DNA from: Armatimonadota bacterium
GTDB lineage: Bacteria; Armatimonadota; Fimbriimonadia; Fimbriimonadales; Fimbriimonadaceae
Assembly (NCBI GenBank): GCA_018268395.1
Contig: JAFDWQ010000005.1
Location: 186,001 to 250,000 of the forward strand
Direction: 5' to 3'
Length of the DNA: 64,000 nucleotides
Part shown: positions 8,158 to 16,657 of the stretch, in pieces
How positions within the stretch are numbered: the first letter of the stretch is position 1
How the letters are laid out: each line of letters opens with the position of its first letter
Notes under the pieces: generated by a model
Told to the model about the DNA's origin: nothing
What the model saw: only the letters and a program-made list of their open reading frames with translations
The model's database searches: none
Program-made: the position numbers and the translations under genes

Positions 8158-9074
8158 CGCGTCCAGCGCCAACGGTTGAGCGGGAAGAAGATGGCTTCGC
8201 TCTTGCCGATGACGCTCGCCCGGGGGACAAGGCCCCATCCGCGGCAATCGTACGAGCCGTTGCGGTTGTCGCCCATGAAGAGCAGATAGCCCGGGGGCAC
8301 GGCGACAGCCGGGGCGTCCCGCCATGCTTTGGCCTGCCGAAGGTCGTTGGGGATGTACTCCGGGGCGCAGGTCGTGAGACCGTCGATGACCTGGTCGTCG
8401 AGAGGGAACATGTTCACCGTCGATGGGGAGTACTGGACCGGGACGACGCGGTCTCCGTCCAAGACGAGCTTAAAGTCGGCCTGCATGACGGTTTCCCACT
8501 CGTCCTTCGGCGCGACGGGCCCGTTCGGATCGACGGTGTAGTCGACGTAGGGTTCGTCGACCACGCGCCCGTTCCGGACCAACTTCTTGCCCTTCCACTC
8601 GATGACGTCGCCGGGAAGGCCGATCAGGCGTTTGATGAAGTCGGTGTCCTCTTGGTCGTGGCCCAACGCCCGCTTCGGCGGTTTGAACACGACGATGTCC
8701 CCGTGTCGAGGCTCTTGCACCCGGTAGACGAGCTTGTTCGCGACGATGTAGTCGTAGAGGTTCAGGGTGTCGATCATCGACCCTGACGGGATGAAGAACG
8801 TCTGGATCCCGAACGGTCGGACGAGCATGAAGACGACGACTCCCGCATAGCAGACCGCGTCGCAGACCTCGTTCACGATCCGGGCGAACGAGTAGAGGCT
8901 GCCCCGGTCGTCAGGCTCGACGGACTTGAGGTAGGGGTAAACCGCGACCCGGACGAGGGTCAGCGACAGCACGAACAGGAGGACGATGCTGAGGGGAGCC
9001 CTTGCCAGCCGGTCGATCCAAAGGACGAAGCCCCCTGGTTCGCTTTGGGCGAGCAAAGCTCCGAAGGGCGGCAC
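8154..9074 (-). CDS. lepB: Signal peptidase I (second copy, distal)
   Basis: 306 residues. Cleaves Sec/Tat signal peptides at the outer face of the inner membrane. Two N-terminal membrane segments precede box B FIPSGSMIDTL with the catalytic Ser, box D DFIKRLIGLPGD with the general-base Lys, and box E FMGDNRNGS. It starts 3 bases after the rplS stop and is the last gene of trmD-lepB-rplS-lepB. It is a paralog of the protein at 9497, sharing the NRNGSxDxRxWGLVPR region. Two LepBs may split substrate classes; this is inference. Confidence 0.94.
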   Translation of the reverse strand: MPPFGALLAQSEPGGFVLWIDRLARAPLSIVLLFVLSLTLVRVAVYPYLKSVEPDDRGSLYSFARIVNEVCDAVCYAGVVVFMLVRPFGIQTFFIPSGSMIDTLNLYDYIVANKLVYRVQEPRHGDIVVFKPPKRALGHDQEDTDFIKRLIGLPGDVIEWKGKKLVRNGRVVDEPYVDYTVDPNGPVAPKDEWETVMQADFKLVLDGDRVVPVQYSPSTVNMFPLDDQVIDGLTTCAPEYIPNDLRQAKAWRDAPAVAVPPGYLLFMGDNRNGSYDCRGWGLVPRASVIGKSEAIFFPLNRWRWTR

Positions 9075-9077
9075 GGC

Positions 9078-9428
9078 CTAGCGCTTTTCCTCGATCCTCG
9101 CCGCTTTGCCGACCTTGTCGCGCAGATAGTAGAGCTTGGCCCTGCGCACTTTGCCACGCCGCGTGATCTCGAACTTCGCGACGTTGGGCGAATGGACGGG
9201 GAACGTCCGTTCCACGCCGATGCCTCCGCTGATCTTCCGGACGGTGACGTTTTTGGCGATGCCGCCGTGGCGGACGGCGATCACGATGCCTTCGAAGACC
9301 TGGATGCGCTCTTTGCCGGCTTCACGGACTTTGACGTGGGCCCGCACGGTATCGCCAGGCTTGATGTCGGGCACGTCGTCCTTCTGATACGTTTTGGCAA
9401 CGCTGTCCAGTATCGCCTGCTTGTTCAT
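9078..9428 (-). CDS. rplS: 50S ribosomal protein L19
   Basis: 116 residues of normal L19 length, with the typical [28 protein letters not shown] core and [13 protein letters not shown]19 lies at the 30S-50S interface. It sits between two signal peptidase genes in the trmD operon; trmD-rplS-lepB is a common bacterial order, here with an extra lepB inserted before rplS. A minus-strand CATAAT box (rc of 9461-9466) in the 68-base gap may give it a separate promoter. Confidence 0.97.
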   Translation of the reverse strand: MNKQAILDSVAKTYQKDDVPDIKPGDTVRAHVKVREAGKERIQVFEGIVIAVRHGGIAKNVTVRKISGGIGVERTFPVHSPNVAKFEITRRGKVRRAKLYYLRDKVGKAARIEEKR

Positions 9429-9460
9429 GGTCGTCTCCGTCTACGGGGTGCGGACGGAAA

Positions 9461-9466
9461 TTATGA
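9461..9466 (-). promoter_or_regulatory. Possible -10 box of rplS-lepB
   Basis: CATAAT on the minus strand in the 68-base gap between the first lepB and rplS, leaving about 30 bases of leader. No matching -35 element could be assigned. Confidence 0.35.
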
Positions 9467-9496
9467 CCCAGGCGGGCGTGGCGGTGTTGGGCCTCG

Positions 9497-10420
9497 TCAG
9501 TCGAGCTTCCGCCACCGGGCGACGGGCAGCCAAATGAAGTCGGCGCGGCCGACGATGCTCTCCCTCGGGACGAGCCCCCAGAAACGTCCGTCGGACGACC
9601 CGTTCCGGTTGTCGCCCATGAACAGGAAATAGCCAGCGGGCACCTTGGCGGGAGGGGCGTCCTTCCACTTCATCGCTTGGGACTTGTCCTTCGGCCAGTA
9701 CGGCTGTTTCGTCCCGATCGAATTGGGCTGCAGCATGTCGAGGGAGATCGAGTAGTTGTTGACATAGTCGCCGAGGACCTGGACAGGGACCGTCTGACCG
9801 CCGTCTTCGACGAGCTTGAAGTCCGGCTGAGGGATCATCGGCCACATGCTTTCCGGGGCCCGCGGGCCCTCCGGATAGCCGGGCTTGGTGTAGCCCGCGT
9901 GCTTCTCTTCGACGAGTCGACCGTTCCGGTACATCTTCTTGTCCTTCCACTCGATCGTGTCGCCGGGCGAGCCGATCAGGCGCTTGATGAAGAACGTGCC
10001 GGGGTCTTGACCCGGTTCCAATGCGACGACCGGCGGCTTGAAGACGATGATGTCGCCGTCTTTCGGTTCGCCGCCTCGGTACACCCACTTGTTCACGAAC
10101 ACGAAATCGCCGATCAAGAGCGTGTCGATCATCGAACCCGAGGGGATCGTGAACGCTTGGAACCAGAACGGACGGACGAGCATGAAGACGACGATCGACG
10201 CGTAGACGATCGCGTCGGCGATGCCGTCGACCGTCTTCGCCACGCCGTACGTCCCATAGCGCTTATGCTGCGGTGTCTTCTTGAAATAGGGGTAGAGGAC
10301 CACGCGGACGACGGTCAGGACGAGGCCCAAAACGAAGATCTGGCTCAGGGGCGTGCGGCCCAACTTGTCGACGATCGTCATCATCTGGTTCTGGGCGAGA
10401 AGGTCCGTGAGGTTGAACAT
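9497..10420 (-). CDS. lepB: Signal peptidase I (first copy, proximal to trmD)
   Basis: 307 residues. Same layout as the second copy: two membrane anchors, FTIPSGSMIDTL with the catalytic Ser, FFIKRLIGSPGD with the catalytic Lys and FMGDNRNGSSD (box E). It begins 3 bases after the trmD stop, so the two are cotranscribed. The paralogs diverge most between box D and box E, where this copy has a longer Pro/Tyr-rich insert (KPGYPEGPRAPESMW), the region that shapes substrate access in LepB. Whether substrates differ cannot be told from sequence. Confidence 0.94.
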   Translation of the reverse strand: MFNLTDLLAQNQMMTIVDKLGRTPLSQIFVLGLVLTVVRVVLYPYFKKTPQHKRYGTYGVAKTVDGIADAIVYASIVVFMLVRPFWFQAFTIPSGSMIDTLLIGDFVFVNKWVYRGGEPKDGDIIVFKPPVVALEPGQDPGTFFIKRLIGSPGDTIEWKDKKMYRNGRLVEEKHAGYTKPGYPEGPRAPESMWPMIPQPDFKLVEDGGQTVPVQVLGDYVNNYSISLDMLQPNSIGTKQPYWPKDKSQAMKWKDAPPAKVPAGYFLFMGDNRNGSSDGRFWGLVPRESIVGRADFIWLPVARWRKLD

Positions 10421-10423
10421 GGG

Positions 10424-11146
10424 TTATTCGAGAAGCGAAACGTCCTGGCGGTGGAGTATTGACGCGGCGAAAAGGTCGGGCCGGGACTCCCTGGTCCTCT
10501 TCAGGGCCTGGGCGCGGCGCCAAGACCGGATCCGGCCGTGGTCGCCGCTGAGAAGCACGTCCGGAACGCGCTCTCCGAGGAACTCGTTCGGACGGGTGTA
10601 AAGCGGATGCCCGAGCAGGCCCCCTTCGAAGGAATCGTCTTCGTGGCTTTCAGGGTCGCCGAGGACGCCCGGGAGGAGCCGGACGACGGAGTCGGCGACC
10701 ATCAGCGCCGGGAGTTCGCCTCCCGTGACGACAAAGTCGGCGACGGAGAAGGCGTCGGTACAAAGCCGGGTCCGAACCCGTTCGTCCAGTCCCTCGTAGT
10801 GTCCGCACACGAGGACGAGCCGGGGGCAGGACGCGAGGTCGCGTGCGTGCCTTTGGCGGAAGGGGACGCCTGCGGGATCCATCAGGACGACCCGGGCGTC
10901 GCCTCTCGTGTCCGGACAGGCTCCGATGGATTTCAAGGCTTCGTGCACCGGCGGCGCCATCATGACCATGCCTGGACCGCCTCCCGTCGGGGAATCGTCG
11001 ACCGAACGGTGCTTGTCGGTCGCGAACGTCCTCGGGTCGACCGTTTCGAAGGTGACGGCGCCGGACGACCGGGCTCGGGCCATGATGCTGAACGACACCG
11101 ATCGTTGGACCATCTCTGGAAAGAGCGTCACGAAGTCGATGCGCAC
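10424..11146 (-). CDS. trmD: tRNA (guanine-N1)-methyltransferase
   Basis: 240 residues, normal length. Methylates G37 of tRNAs reading CNN codons, preventing +1 frameshifting. SPOUT trefoil-knot motifs are visible: VDDSPTGGGPGMVM, LVCGHYEGLDERV and DFVVTGGELPALMVADSVVRLLPGVLG; the catalytic Asp lies in the VLLSGDHGRI loop. First gene of the trmD-lepB-rplS-lepB unit. rimM and rpsP, which often precede trmD, are not upstream; ppk lies there instead. Confidence 0.96.
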   Translation of the reverse strand: MRIDFVTLFPEMVQRSVSFSIMARARSSGAVTFETVDPRTFATDKHRSVDDSPTGGGPGMVMMAPPVHEALKSIGACPDTRGDARVVLMDPAGVPFRQRHARDLASCPRLVLVCGHYEGLDERVRTRLCTDAFSVADFVVTGGELPALMVADSVVRLLPGVLGDPESHEDDSFEGGLLGHPLYTRPNEFLGERVPDVLLSGDHGRIRSWRRAQALKRTRESRPDLFAASILHRQDVSLLE

Positions 11147-11162
11147 AGGAGAATGCTACCGT

Positions 11163-13241
11163 CTACTCTGGCTCCCGTACGGCCAGGTTCGATGCGGGTC
11201 CATGCGTCAAGAACTCCTGGAGTTCGAAGCGGGGTCCCTTGCGGTCCGTGCGCTCGTACGTGCCTTCCTGCGTCATCGTCCATGCCTTGACGTTGTCCTG
11301 GAAGTGCCGAAGCAGGACGTCGTCGCGGAGGTATCGGACCTGGTCTTTGTCGGTGACGGGGACGAGGACTTCGATCCTTCTGTCCAGGTTGCGGCGCATC
11401 ATGTCTGCACTTCCGATCCAGACGTCGGGGTCGCCGCCGTTCTCGAAAAGATAGATCCGCGAGTGTTCCAAAAACCGGCCCACGATGCTGACGACTTCGA
11501 CGTTCTCGCTCAGGCCCTTGACGCCGGGCCTTAAACAGCAGATCCCTCGGACGGCGAGCTTGACCTCGACCCCCGCCGCGCTCGCTTCGTACAAGGCGTC
11601 GATCACTTCAGGGTCGACCAGAGAATTGAGCTTGAAAAGGATGCGGCCGCCCCCTTGGGCGACGTGCAGCTTGATTTCACGCTCGATCCGGTCGATGACC
11701 TCTTCCCGCAGGTTGTAGGGCGCGACGAGCAACTTGCGGTAGGCCGACTGCTTCGAGAAGCCGGTCAAGGTGTTGAAGAGTTCGACGACGTCCTGGCAGA
11801 CCTCTTCGTCGCAGGTGAAGAGGCCCAAGTCGGTGTACGTTCGGGCCGTGTCAGGATTGTAGTTGCCCGTTCCGATGTGGGCGTACGTCCGGACACCGTC
11901 CGGGTCTTGCCTGACGATCAGACAGAGCTTGCAATGGACCTTTTTGTCGCGGAACCCGTATGTGACGTGCACCCCGGCTTGTTCCAGAGCGCGCGACCAG
12001 ACCAGGTTGTTGCTCTCGTCGAACCGAGCTTTCAGTTCGACCATCGCTGCGACCTGCTTGCCTTGCTGGGCCGCGTCGAGAAGACTGTCGACGATCGGCG
12101 ACTTGGCCCCGACGCGGTAAAGGGTCATTTTGAGTCCCGCGACCTTGTCGTCCAACGAGGCGGACTCTACGAACTTTTCGACGGGAAGAAAGCTGTCGTA
12201 TGGGTGGTGGAGCAAGACGTCTCCGGACCTTACGGCCTCAAAGATCGAGTCCGGCTCGCTCAGATCGTGCCTGAGAGTAGGGACGTGCTGGGGATACTTG
12301 AGGTCCTTCCGATCGATACCGTGCAGTTCCCACAGGGCGTCGAATCCCAAATGTCCAGGCACGGCCCAGCAATCCAGCTCGTCGAGTTCGAGCCGCTGCC
12401 GGACATGGTCGGCCCAAGCCGTGTCGCCATCGTCCTCGTATTCGAGCAGGACGGGGTCTCCGAACCGCCTCAGGTTCAAAGATTGTTCGACGGCCGTGAT
12501 CAGGTCGGCCGCCTCGATCTCCCGGACCTCGACGTCGGCGTCCCGGACGACCCGGAAGCGGTGGACGGCCCGGACGTGGACGCCGGGGAAGAAGGCCTCC
12601 GAATTGCGCGCGATCACGTGTTCGAGGAAGGTATAGACGCCTGTTCGGGGATCGACGGGCACAAGGCGAGGCAAGATCGTGGGGACTTTGATCCGAGCCA
12701 GCTTGTAACCCTCTTCGTCTTCGAGTTCAAAAGCGAGGTTCAGACTGCGGTTCGAGATAAACGGGAACCGGCTGACGGGCTCCATCTGCAAGGGCGTGCA
12801 GAGGCTGAAAACGTTCCTTTCGAAGTGCTCTTTGACCGCGTCGGCGTCCAGCCGGGCGTCGTGGGGCCCGATGACTTCGATCCCCTCGGCAGACAGTGCG
12901 GGAAGCAGCTCTTTGGCCCACAACCGGCCGCCTTCGAGCCGCATGGGGAGCGCCCGGTCTGCAATGAGCCTTAGTTGTTCGGTCGGGGTCAGGCCGTCGG
13001 GCGTCGTCTCGGTGATGCCGCCCGACTCTTGCTCGATGAGGCCGCTCACACGGACCATGAAGAACTCGTCCAGGTTCGATTCGAAGATGGCGAGGAACTT
13101 CAGGCGTTCCAGCAACGGGTTGTCAAGGTTCGCCGCCTCCTTCAAGACCCTCTCGTTGAACGCGAGCCAACTGAGCTCCCGGTTGACATAACGTTCCGAG
13201 CGTGGGTCGCGCCGCCCAGACGGTCCCTTCATGGTCTGCAC
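11163..13241 (-). CDS. ppk1: Polyphosphate kinase 1
   Basis: 692 residues, full length for PPK1. Reversibly transfers the gamma-phosphate of ATP to polyphosphate. The N-terminal NRELSWLAFNERVLKEA and SNLDEFFMVRVSGL, the catalytic-His regions KVHCKLCLI and YAHIGTGNYNPDTARTYTDLGLFT (histidine phosphorylated in E. coli PPK), and the C-terminal DPDVWIGSADMMRRNLDRRIEVLVPV are all visible. A start at Met4 is equally possible. The 5' end overlaps the upstream ppx stop by 13 bases, so synthesis and breakdown of polyphosphate are translationally linked. Confidence 0.97.
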   Translation of the reverse strand: MQTMKGPSGRRDPRSERYVNRELSWLAFNERVLKEAANLDNPLLERLKFLAIFESNLDEFFMVRVSGLIEQESGGITETTPDGLTPTEQLRLIADRALPMRLEGGRLWAKELLPALSAEGIEVIGPHDARLDADAVKEHFERNVFSLCTPLQMEPVSRFPFISNRSLNLAFELEDEEGYKLARIKVPTILPRLVPVDPRTGVYTFLEHVIARNSEAFFPGVHVRAVHRFRVVRDADVEVREIEAADLITAVEQSLNLRRFGDPVLLEYEDDGDTAWADHVRQRLELDELDCWAVPGHLGFDALWELHGIDRKDLKYPQHVPTLRHDLSEPDSIFEAVRSGDVLLHHPYDSFLPVEKFVESASLDDKVAGLKMTLYRVGAKSPIVDSLLDAAQQGKQVAAMVELKARFDESNNLVWSRALEQAGVHVTYGFRDKKVHCKLCLIVRQDPDGVRTYAHIGTGNYNPDTARTYTDLGLFTCDEEVCQDVVELFNTLTGFSKQSAYRKLLVAPYNLREEVIDRIEREIKLHVAQGGGRILFKLNSLVDPEVIDALYEASAAGVEVKLAVRGICCLRPGVKGLSENVEVVSIVGRFLEHSRIYLFENGGDPDVWIGSADMMRRNLDRRIEVLVPVTDKDQVRYLRDDVLLRHFQDNVKAWTMTQEGTYERTDRKGPRFELQEFLTHGPASNLAVREPE

Positions 13242-14137
13242 GTCACGACCTTGCCTTGGGAGATTTCAAGGACGGCCCCCTCTCGGACGCCGAACGCGCT
13301 CACGGTCACTTCCTCGAAACCGAACCGTTCCATCAACGCGAGATAGACCAGGGAGCCAGGGACCAGGGTCGCCGCACGTTTCGGCTTGACAGAGAACCGT
13401 CGTGCGATCGCCGCGATGCCCAACCGTGAGGCCGACCAGGCCAAGTACTCGAGTTCCTTTCGGTGGAGGACGGGCGAGAGATCCGGATGGAGGGCGCGCC
13501 ACAGACCGCGCGCGACCCCGCCGCACGCGACCATGGCTTTGGCGTCCGAGAACGCGGGCAACCCGGTCAAGACCTTATCGATCACGGTTTTCAAGCGAAC
13601 GGACTGGGCGGGTCGGAGCGGTTGGCTCAACCCCGCCTTGTCGATCAGAACGCCCGTTCCCAGGGGCAGGGAAGCATCCTGCAGGAGGTCGGCGTCTTGG
13701 CAATGGGCGACTTGGACGCTGCCCCCTCCGGCTTCGACCAGGACGAAGCGGCCCGTCATCGACGCGTCGGCTTGCACGCCTTTCAATCCTAGCTCGGCCT
13801 CACGTTGTGGGGAGATTAAATCGATGGTGACTCCCGTCTCCTTGCGGACGGCGGTCAAGACGGCGCGGTGGTTCCGGGCCCGGCGCACGGCTTCCGTGGC
13901 GAAGACATAGAAGTGCCCGGCGTCCAGGTCGTGGGCCGTCTCGCGGAACCGCCTCATCACAGCGGCCAGGTTCGCGGCGTCGGATCTCGGGATCACGCCT
14001 TCGTGGCTGACGACCTGTCCCAGTGAAAGCCATTCGCTGACGTTGGCGAGGCGTTCCAAGCCCCTTGGCCCGATCCGGGCGACCAAAAGGTGCGCGGTGT
14101 TGCTGCCGATGTCGGCCGCCGCGATCACCTCTCGCAT
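13229..14137 (-). CDS. ppx: Exopolyphosphatase / guanosine pentaphosphate phosphatase family protein
   Basis: 302 residues, the short two-domain Ppx-GppA type without the C-terminal HD extension. The phosphate-1 loop DIGSNTAHLLVA, the FYVFATEAVRRARN helix and the glycine-rich VLVEAGGGSVQVAH motif are present; the Glu of ATEA is the expected catalytic residue. It removes terminal phosphates from polyphosphate or converts pppGpp to ppGpp. A TACAAT hexamer ends 6 bases before the ATG, consistent with a leaderless transcript. It is followed by ppk1 in the same operon. Confidence 0.93.
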   Translation of the reverse strand: MREVIAAADIGSNTAHLLVARIGPRGLERLANVSEWLSLGQVVSHEGVIPRSDAANLAAVMRRFRETAHDLDAGHFYVFATEAVRRARNHRAVLTAVRKETGVTIDLISPQREAELGLKGVQADASMTGRFVLVEAGGGSVQVAHCQDADLLQDASLPLGTGVLIDKAGLSQPLRPAQSVRLKTVIDKVLTGLPAFSDAKAMVACGGVARGLWRALHPDLSPVLHRKELEYLAWSASRLGIAAIARRFSVKPKRAATLVPGSLVYLALMERFGFEEVTVSAFGVREGAVLEISQGKVVTCRP

Positions 14138-14189
14138 GCCGGCATTGTACTGGCTGTGCCATGCTGGACTCGTGGCGGAAGGCGGACTC

Positions 14190-14759
14190 ATGGAAGCGGT
14201 CGAATGGGCCGAAGAGCTTCACAGGGGTCAGTGGCGCGACGGGGACGTGCCCGTTCCCTATCTCTGCCACCCGCTGGAAGTGTTGTCCCTCGTGCGTTAT
14301 GTCGGCAAAGTCGAGGACCAAGACCTCCTTTGCGCGGCCGTGCTGCACGACGTCGTCGAGGAGACGTCGGCGACCGTGGGCGACGTCCGGTCTCGGTTCG
14401 GCGAGAAAACGGCCTCGCTCGTCGAAGAGCTGACGCGGACCGAGCCCGGTCCCGACGTGACCGACGGATTGACCGCCGACGCCGTTTGGGCTTTGCGTTC
14501 GGCGATGCTCCTCTCGGAGATCGCCGGCATGAGCCCCGAAGCGGCGACGGTCAAGTTGGCCGACCGGATCTCGAACCTGAAGGAAGCGCGGTCGACCAAG
14601 CGGGGCAAAAAACTCGCCCGTTATGCCGACCAAACTTGGCGCATCCTGAAGATCGTCCCAAAGACGGTCAACCCCCGGTTATGGGCCCGGCTCAAAGAGG
14701 AAGCGGAGCAGACCGTAAAACCAAAGGACAAGAAGGCTCGCCGTGCTGTACGAAAGTGA
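14190..14759 (+). CDS. Small HD-domain protein, (p)ppGpp hydrolase-like (MESH1/Rel HD type)
   Basis: 189 residues consisting only of an HD domain. The metal-binding residues of the Rel/SpoT/MESH1 hydrolase are visible: His in YLCHPLEVLSLV, the HD pair in AAVLHDVVEETSATV and Asp in VKLADRISNLKEA. There is no synthetase, TGS or ACT domain. By homology it may hydrolyse (p)ppGpp or NADPH-like substrates. Start chosen at ATG 14190 with GGAAGG 8 bases upstream; GTG 14172 is an alternative. It is divergent from ppx, and the KARI-like gene overlaps its 3' end by 17 bases. Confidence 0.82.
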   Translation: MEAVEWAEELHRGQWRDGDVPVPYLCHPLEVLSLVRYVGKVEDQDLLCAAVLHDVVEETSATVGDVRSRFGEKTASLVEELTRTEPGPDVTDGLTADAVWALRSAMLLSEIAGMSPEAATVKLADRISNLKEARSTKRGKKLARYADQTWRILKIVPKTVNPRLWARLKEEAEQTVKPKDKKARRAVRK

Positions 14760-15699
14760 CGTCGACCCCTCGCCGATCCTCGGCCGAAGGATCGCCGTCG
14801 TCGGATATGGGAACCAAGGCCGGGCCCACGCCCTGAACCTGCGGGACCGTGGATTGGACGTCAGTGTCGGCACCCGGCCGGGCGACAGCCGCACCCAGGC
14901 CGAATCGGACGGCTTTCCGGCCCTGGACGTCGAAACGGTCGTGGCCGGAGCGGACACGGTCGTGCTCACGGTCCCGGACGAATCCATGGGCCAGGTGTTC
15001 GAAAGCTCGGTCAGGCCCGCATTGGCGGCAGAAGCGGCCCTCGTCTTCGCCCACGGGTTCGCACTGACGTACGGCCTTGTGAAGCCGGAAGGCCGGACGT
15101 GCGTCCTCGTGTCACCGTCGGGTCCAGGGACCGCCCTTCGGGAGTCGTTCGTAGGCGGGAGCGGCCTTCCGGCGTTCATCGCGTCGGACCCTATGGACGG
15201 TTTGACCCTGGCCGCAGCTTATGCCTGGGCGATCGGTTGCGCCCGCGCCGGCCTGATCCCGACCGACTTCCGCGAGGAGACCGAGGCGGACCTTTTCGGC
15301 GAGCAGGCCGTCCTGTGCGGCGGCATGCCGGAGTTGGCCACGGCCGCCTTCGAAACCTTGGTCGGGGCCGGATTTTCGCCCGAAGTCGCCTACATCGAGT
15401 GCGTCCATCAGGTCCGGCTCCTGGCCGATCTGATCGCGCGGCACGGCGTGGCGGGCATGAAACGACGGATCAGCGACACGGCCGAATGGGGCAGCTACCA
15501 GGTAGGGCCGGTCGTCGTCGGTGACGAAGTCCGGGCGGCGATGGCCAGATCATTGGCCCGGATCCGGTCTGGAGAGTTCGCCCAGGAATGGCTGATCGAG
15601 GCTTCGAGCGGGAAGCCCCGACTCAAACAGAAGCGCGAAGCCGAAGGAGCGAGCCTTCTTGAACAGACCCGTCGGGGACTCTTTCCGGACGGCGACTAA
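14743..15699 (+). CDS. Ketol-acid reductoisomerase-like protein with altered active-site residues
   Basis: 318 residues, class I KARI length. The Rossmann motif GYGNQGRAHA (21-30), His104 in VFAHGFALTY, ETEADLFGEQAVLCGG (Asp183, Glu187) and Ser244 in RRISDTAEWG match the fold of IlvC. However, the catalytic-loop PKGPGH of authentic KARIs reads SPSGPGT (Ser126 for Lys, Thr130 for His), and the metal-site Glu in the ECxHE motif is Gln223. Either KARI activity is impaired or the substrate has changed. No ilvB/ilvD genes are near; it overlaps the HD gene by 17 bases. Confidence 0.8.
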   Translation: MLYESDVDPSPILGRRIAVVGYGNQGRAHALNLRDRGLDVSVGTRPGDSRTQAESDGFPALDVETVVAGADTVVLTVPDESMGQVFESSVRPALAAEAALVFAHGFALTYGLVKPEGRTCVLVSPSGPGTALRESFVGGSGLPAFIASDPMDGLTLAAAYAWAIGCARAGLIPTDFREETEADLFGEQAVLCGGMPELATAAFETLVGAGFSPEVAYIECVHQVRLLADLIARHGVAGMKRRISDTAEWGSYQVGPVVVGDEVRAAMARSLARIRSGEFAQEWLIEASSGKPRLKQKREAEGASLLEQTRRGLFPDGD

Positions 15700-16184
15700 G
15701 ACGACCGTTCCCGGGTGTCGAATTCGATCCGAACGGACCGGCCCTCGTCCTGGGTCAGTTCCCGGACGCTCCGGAACCCGGACTTGGTCAGAAAAGACCG
15801 CCAGAACTTGAGCGCCGGACGGTTGTCCGCCGAAAACTCGGCCGTCCAGGGCCCTTCCCGGCCTTCCAGGACGGTCTCGACGGCAAGCGAGCCGATTCCG
15901 AGGCGGCGGTAGCAACGAAGGACGAAGACGTCGAGGACGGTGCTGTGGCGGGGGCCGTCGGCGACGCTGCAGACGATGAAGCCCGCCGGCTTACCTTTGA
16001 TGGAGATGATCTGGACGTCGGCCGAACCGTCGGAGTAAGCCTTGGCGCGGGCACCGTCGCAGAAGCTCCCGTCGAAGTCCGGCTCGTGCTCTTCGAACTC
16101 GCTCAGGTCGTGACCGTAAAACTGCAGCAAACGCTCAAAGAGCGTACGGTTCGAATCGTCGATGCGCTGTAGTCGGACGGGCAC
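15696..16184 (-). CDS. GNAT family N-acetyltransferase
   Basis: 162 residues. GNAT motif A is visible as VLDVFVLRCYRRLGIGSLAVETVL (acetyl-CoA pyrophosphate loop RxxGIG), followed by FSADNRPALKFWRSFLTKSGF, the usual motif B region. GTG start at 16184. It most resembles small-molecule or protein acetyltransferases of the RimI group; substrate unknown. Its stop shares four bases (CTAA) with the convergent KARI-like gene. Confidence 0.82.
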   Translation of the reverse strand: MPVRLQRIDDSNRTLFERLLQFYGHDLSEFEEHEPDFDGSFCDGARAKAYSDGSADVQIISIKGKPAGFIVCSVADGPRHSTVLDVFVLRCYRRLGIGSLAVETVLEGREGPWTAEFSADNRPALKFWRSFLTKSGFRSVRELTQDEGRSVRIEFDTRERSS

Positions 16185-16279
16185 AGGTCGGGCACTTCTC
16201 CAAAAAGAAACGGTGCAAACAGATCATGGGACAATACAGCCTTGGGGAGCCCGCAGGTTTCCCCTAAGGAAAAGAAGGA

Positions 16280-16549
16280 TTACTGGGAGAGGGCTTTGTT
16301 CGCGGCCTTCGCGACCCGGCTCTTGCGCCTTGCCGCCTGGTTCTTGTGGACGACGCCCTTCTGGACAGCCTTGTCCAGGAACTTGTTGACCGTTGCGACC
16401 GCTCCTGCCGTGGCCTTCTGGTCCTTGTCCTGGGCCGCCTTGCGCGCCTTCTTGATGTAGGTCTTCAACGCCGATTTCGCGGCGGTGTTCTTGTCCCGCG
16501 CCCGCTCGCTCCGGCGGATGTCCTTCTTGGACGCTTTCAGATTGGCCAT
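16280..16549 (-). CDS. rpsT: 30S ribosomal protein S20
   Basis: 89 residues of the usual S20 composition: MANLKASKKDIRRSERARDKN start, Lys/Arg/Ala-rich three-helix bundle, KGVVHKNQAARRKSRVAKAANKA end. S20 binds 16S rRNA early in assembly. Monocistronic with its own promoter (see 16563). Its 5' leader is C-rich and contains CCTCC rather than a Shine-Dalgarno, noteworthy because S20 autoregulates translation in E. coli. Confidence 0.96.
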   Translation of the reverse strand: MANLKASKKDIRRSERARDKNTAAKSALKTYIKKARKAAQDKDQKATAGAVATVNKFLDKAVQKGVVHKNQAARRKSRVAKAANKALSQ

Positions 16550-16562
16550 AGGTGGAGGAAGG

Positions 16563-16568
16563 AGTATA
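16563..16568 (-). promoter_or_regulatory. Extended -10 promoter of rpsT
   Basis: Minus-strand TGCTATACT (hexamer TATACT = rc of 16563-16568) is an extended -10 element ending 13 bases before the rpsT ATG. The predicted leader is only about six bases long and contains no purine-rich Shine-Dalgarno. Confidence 0.6.
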
Positions 16569-16657
16569 GCACGCCGGGAGGCCGGATGGGCCCGAACCTG
16601 GTCCCGTCCTGCGGCGTCTAGCGTAACAAGGCGCGGTCACGACCGTCAAACGAGTGT

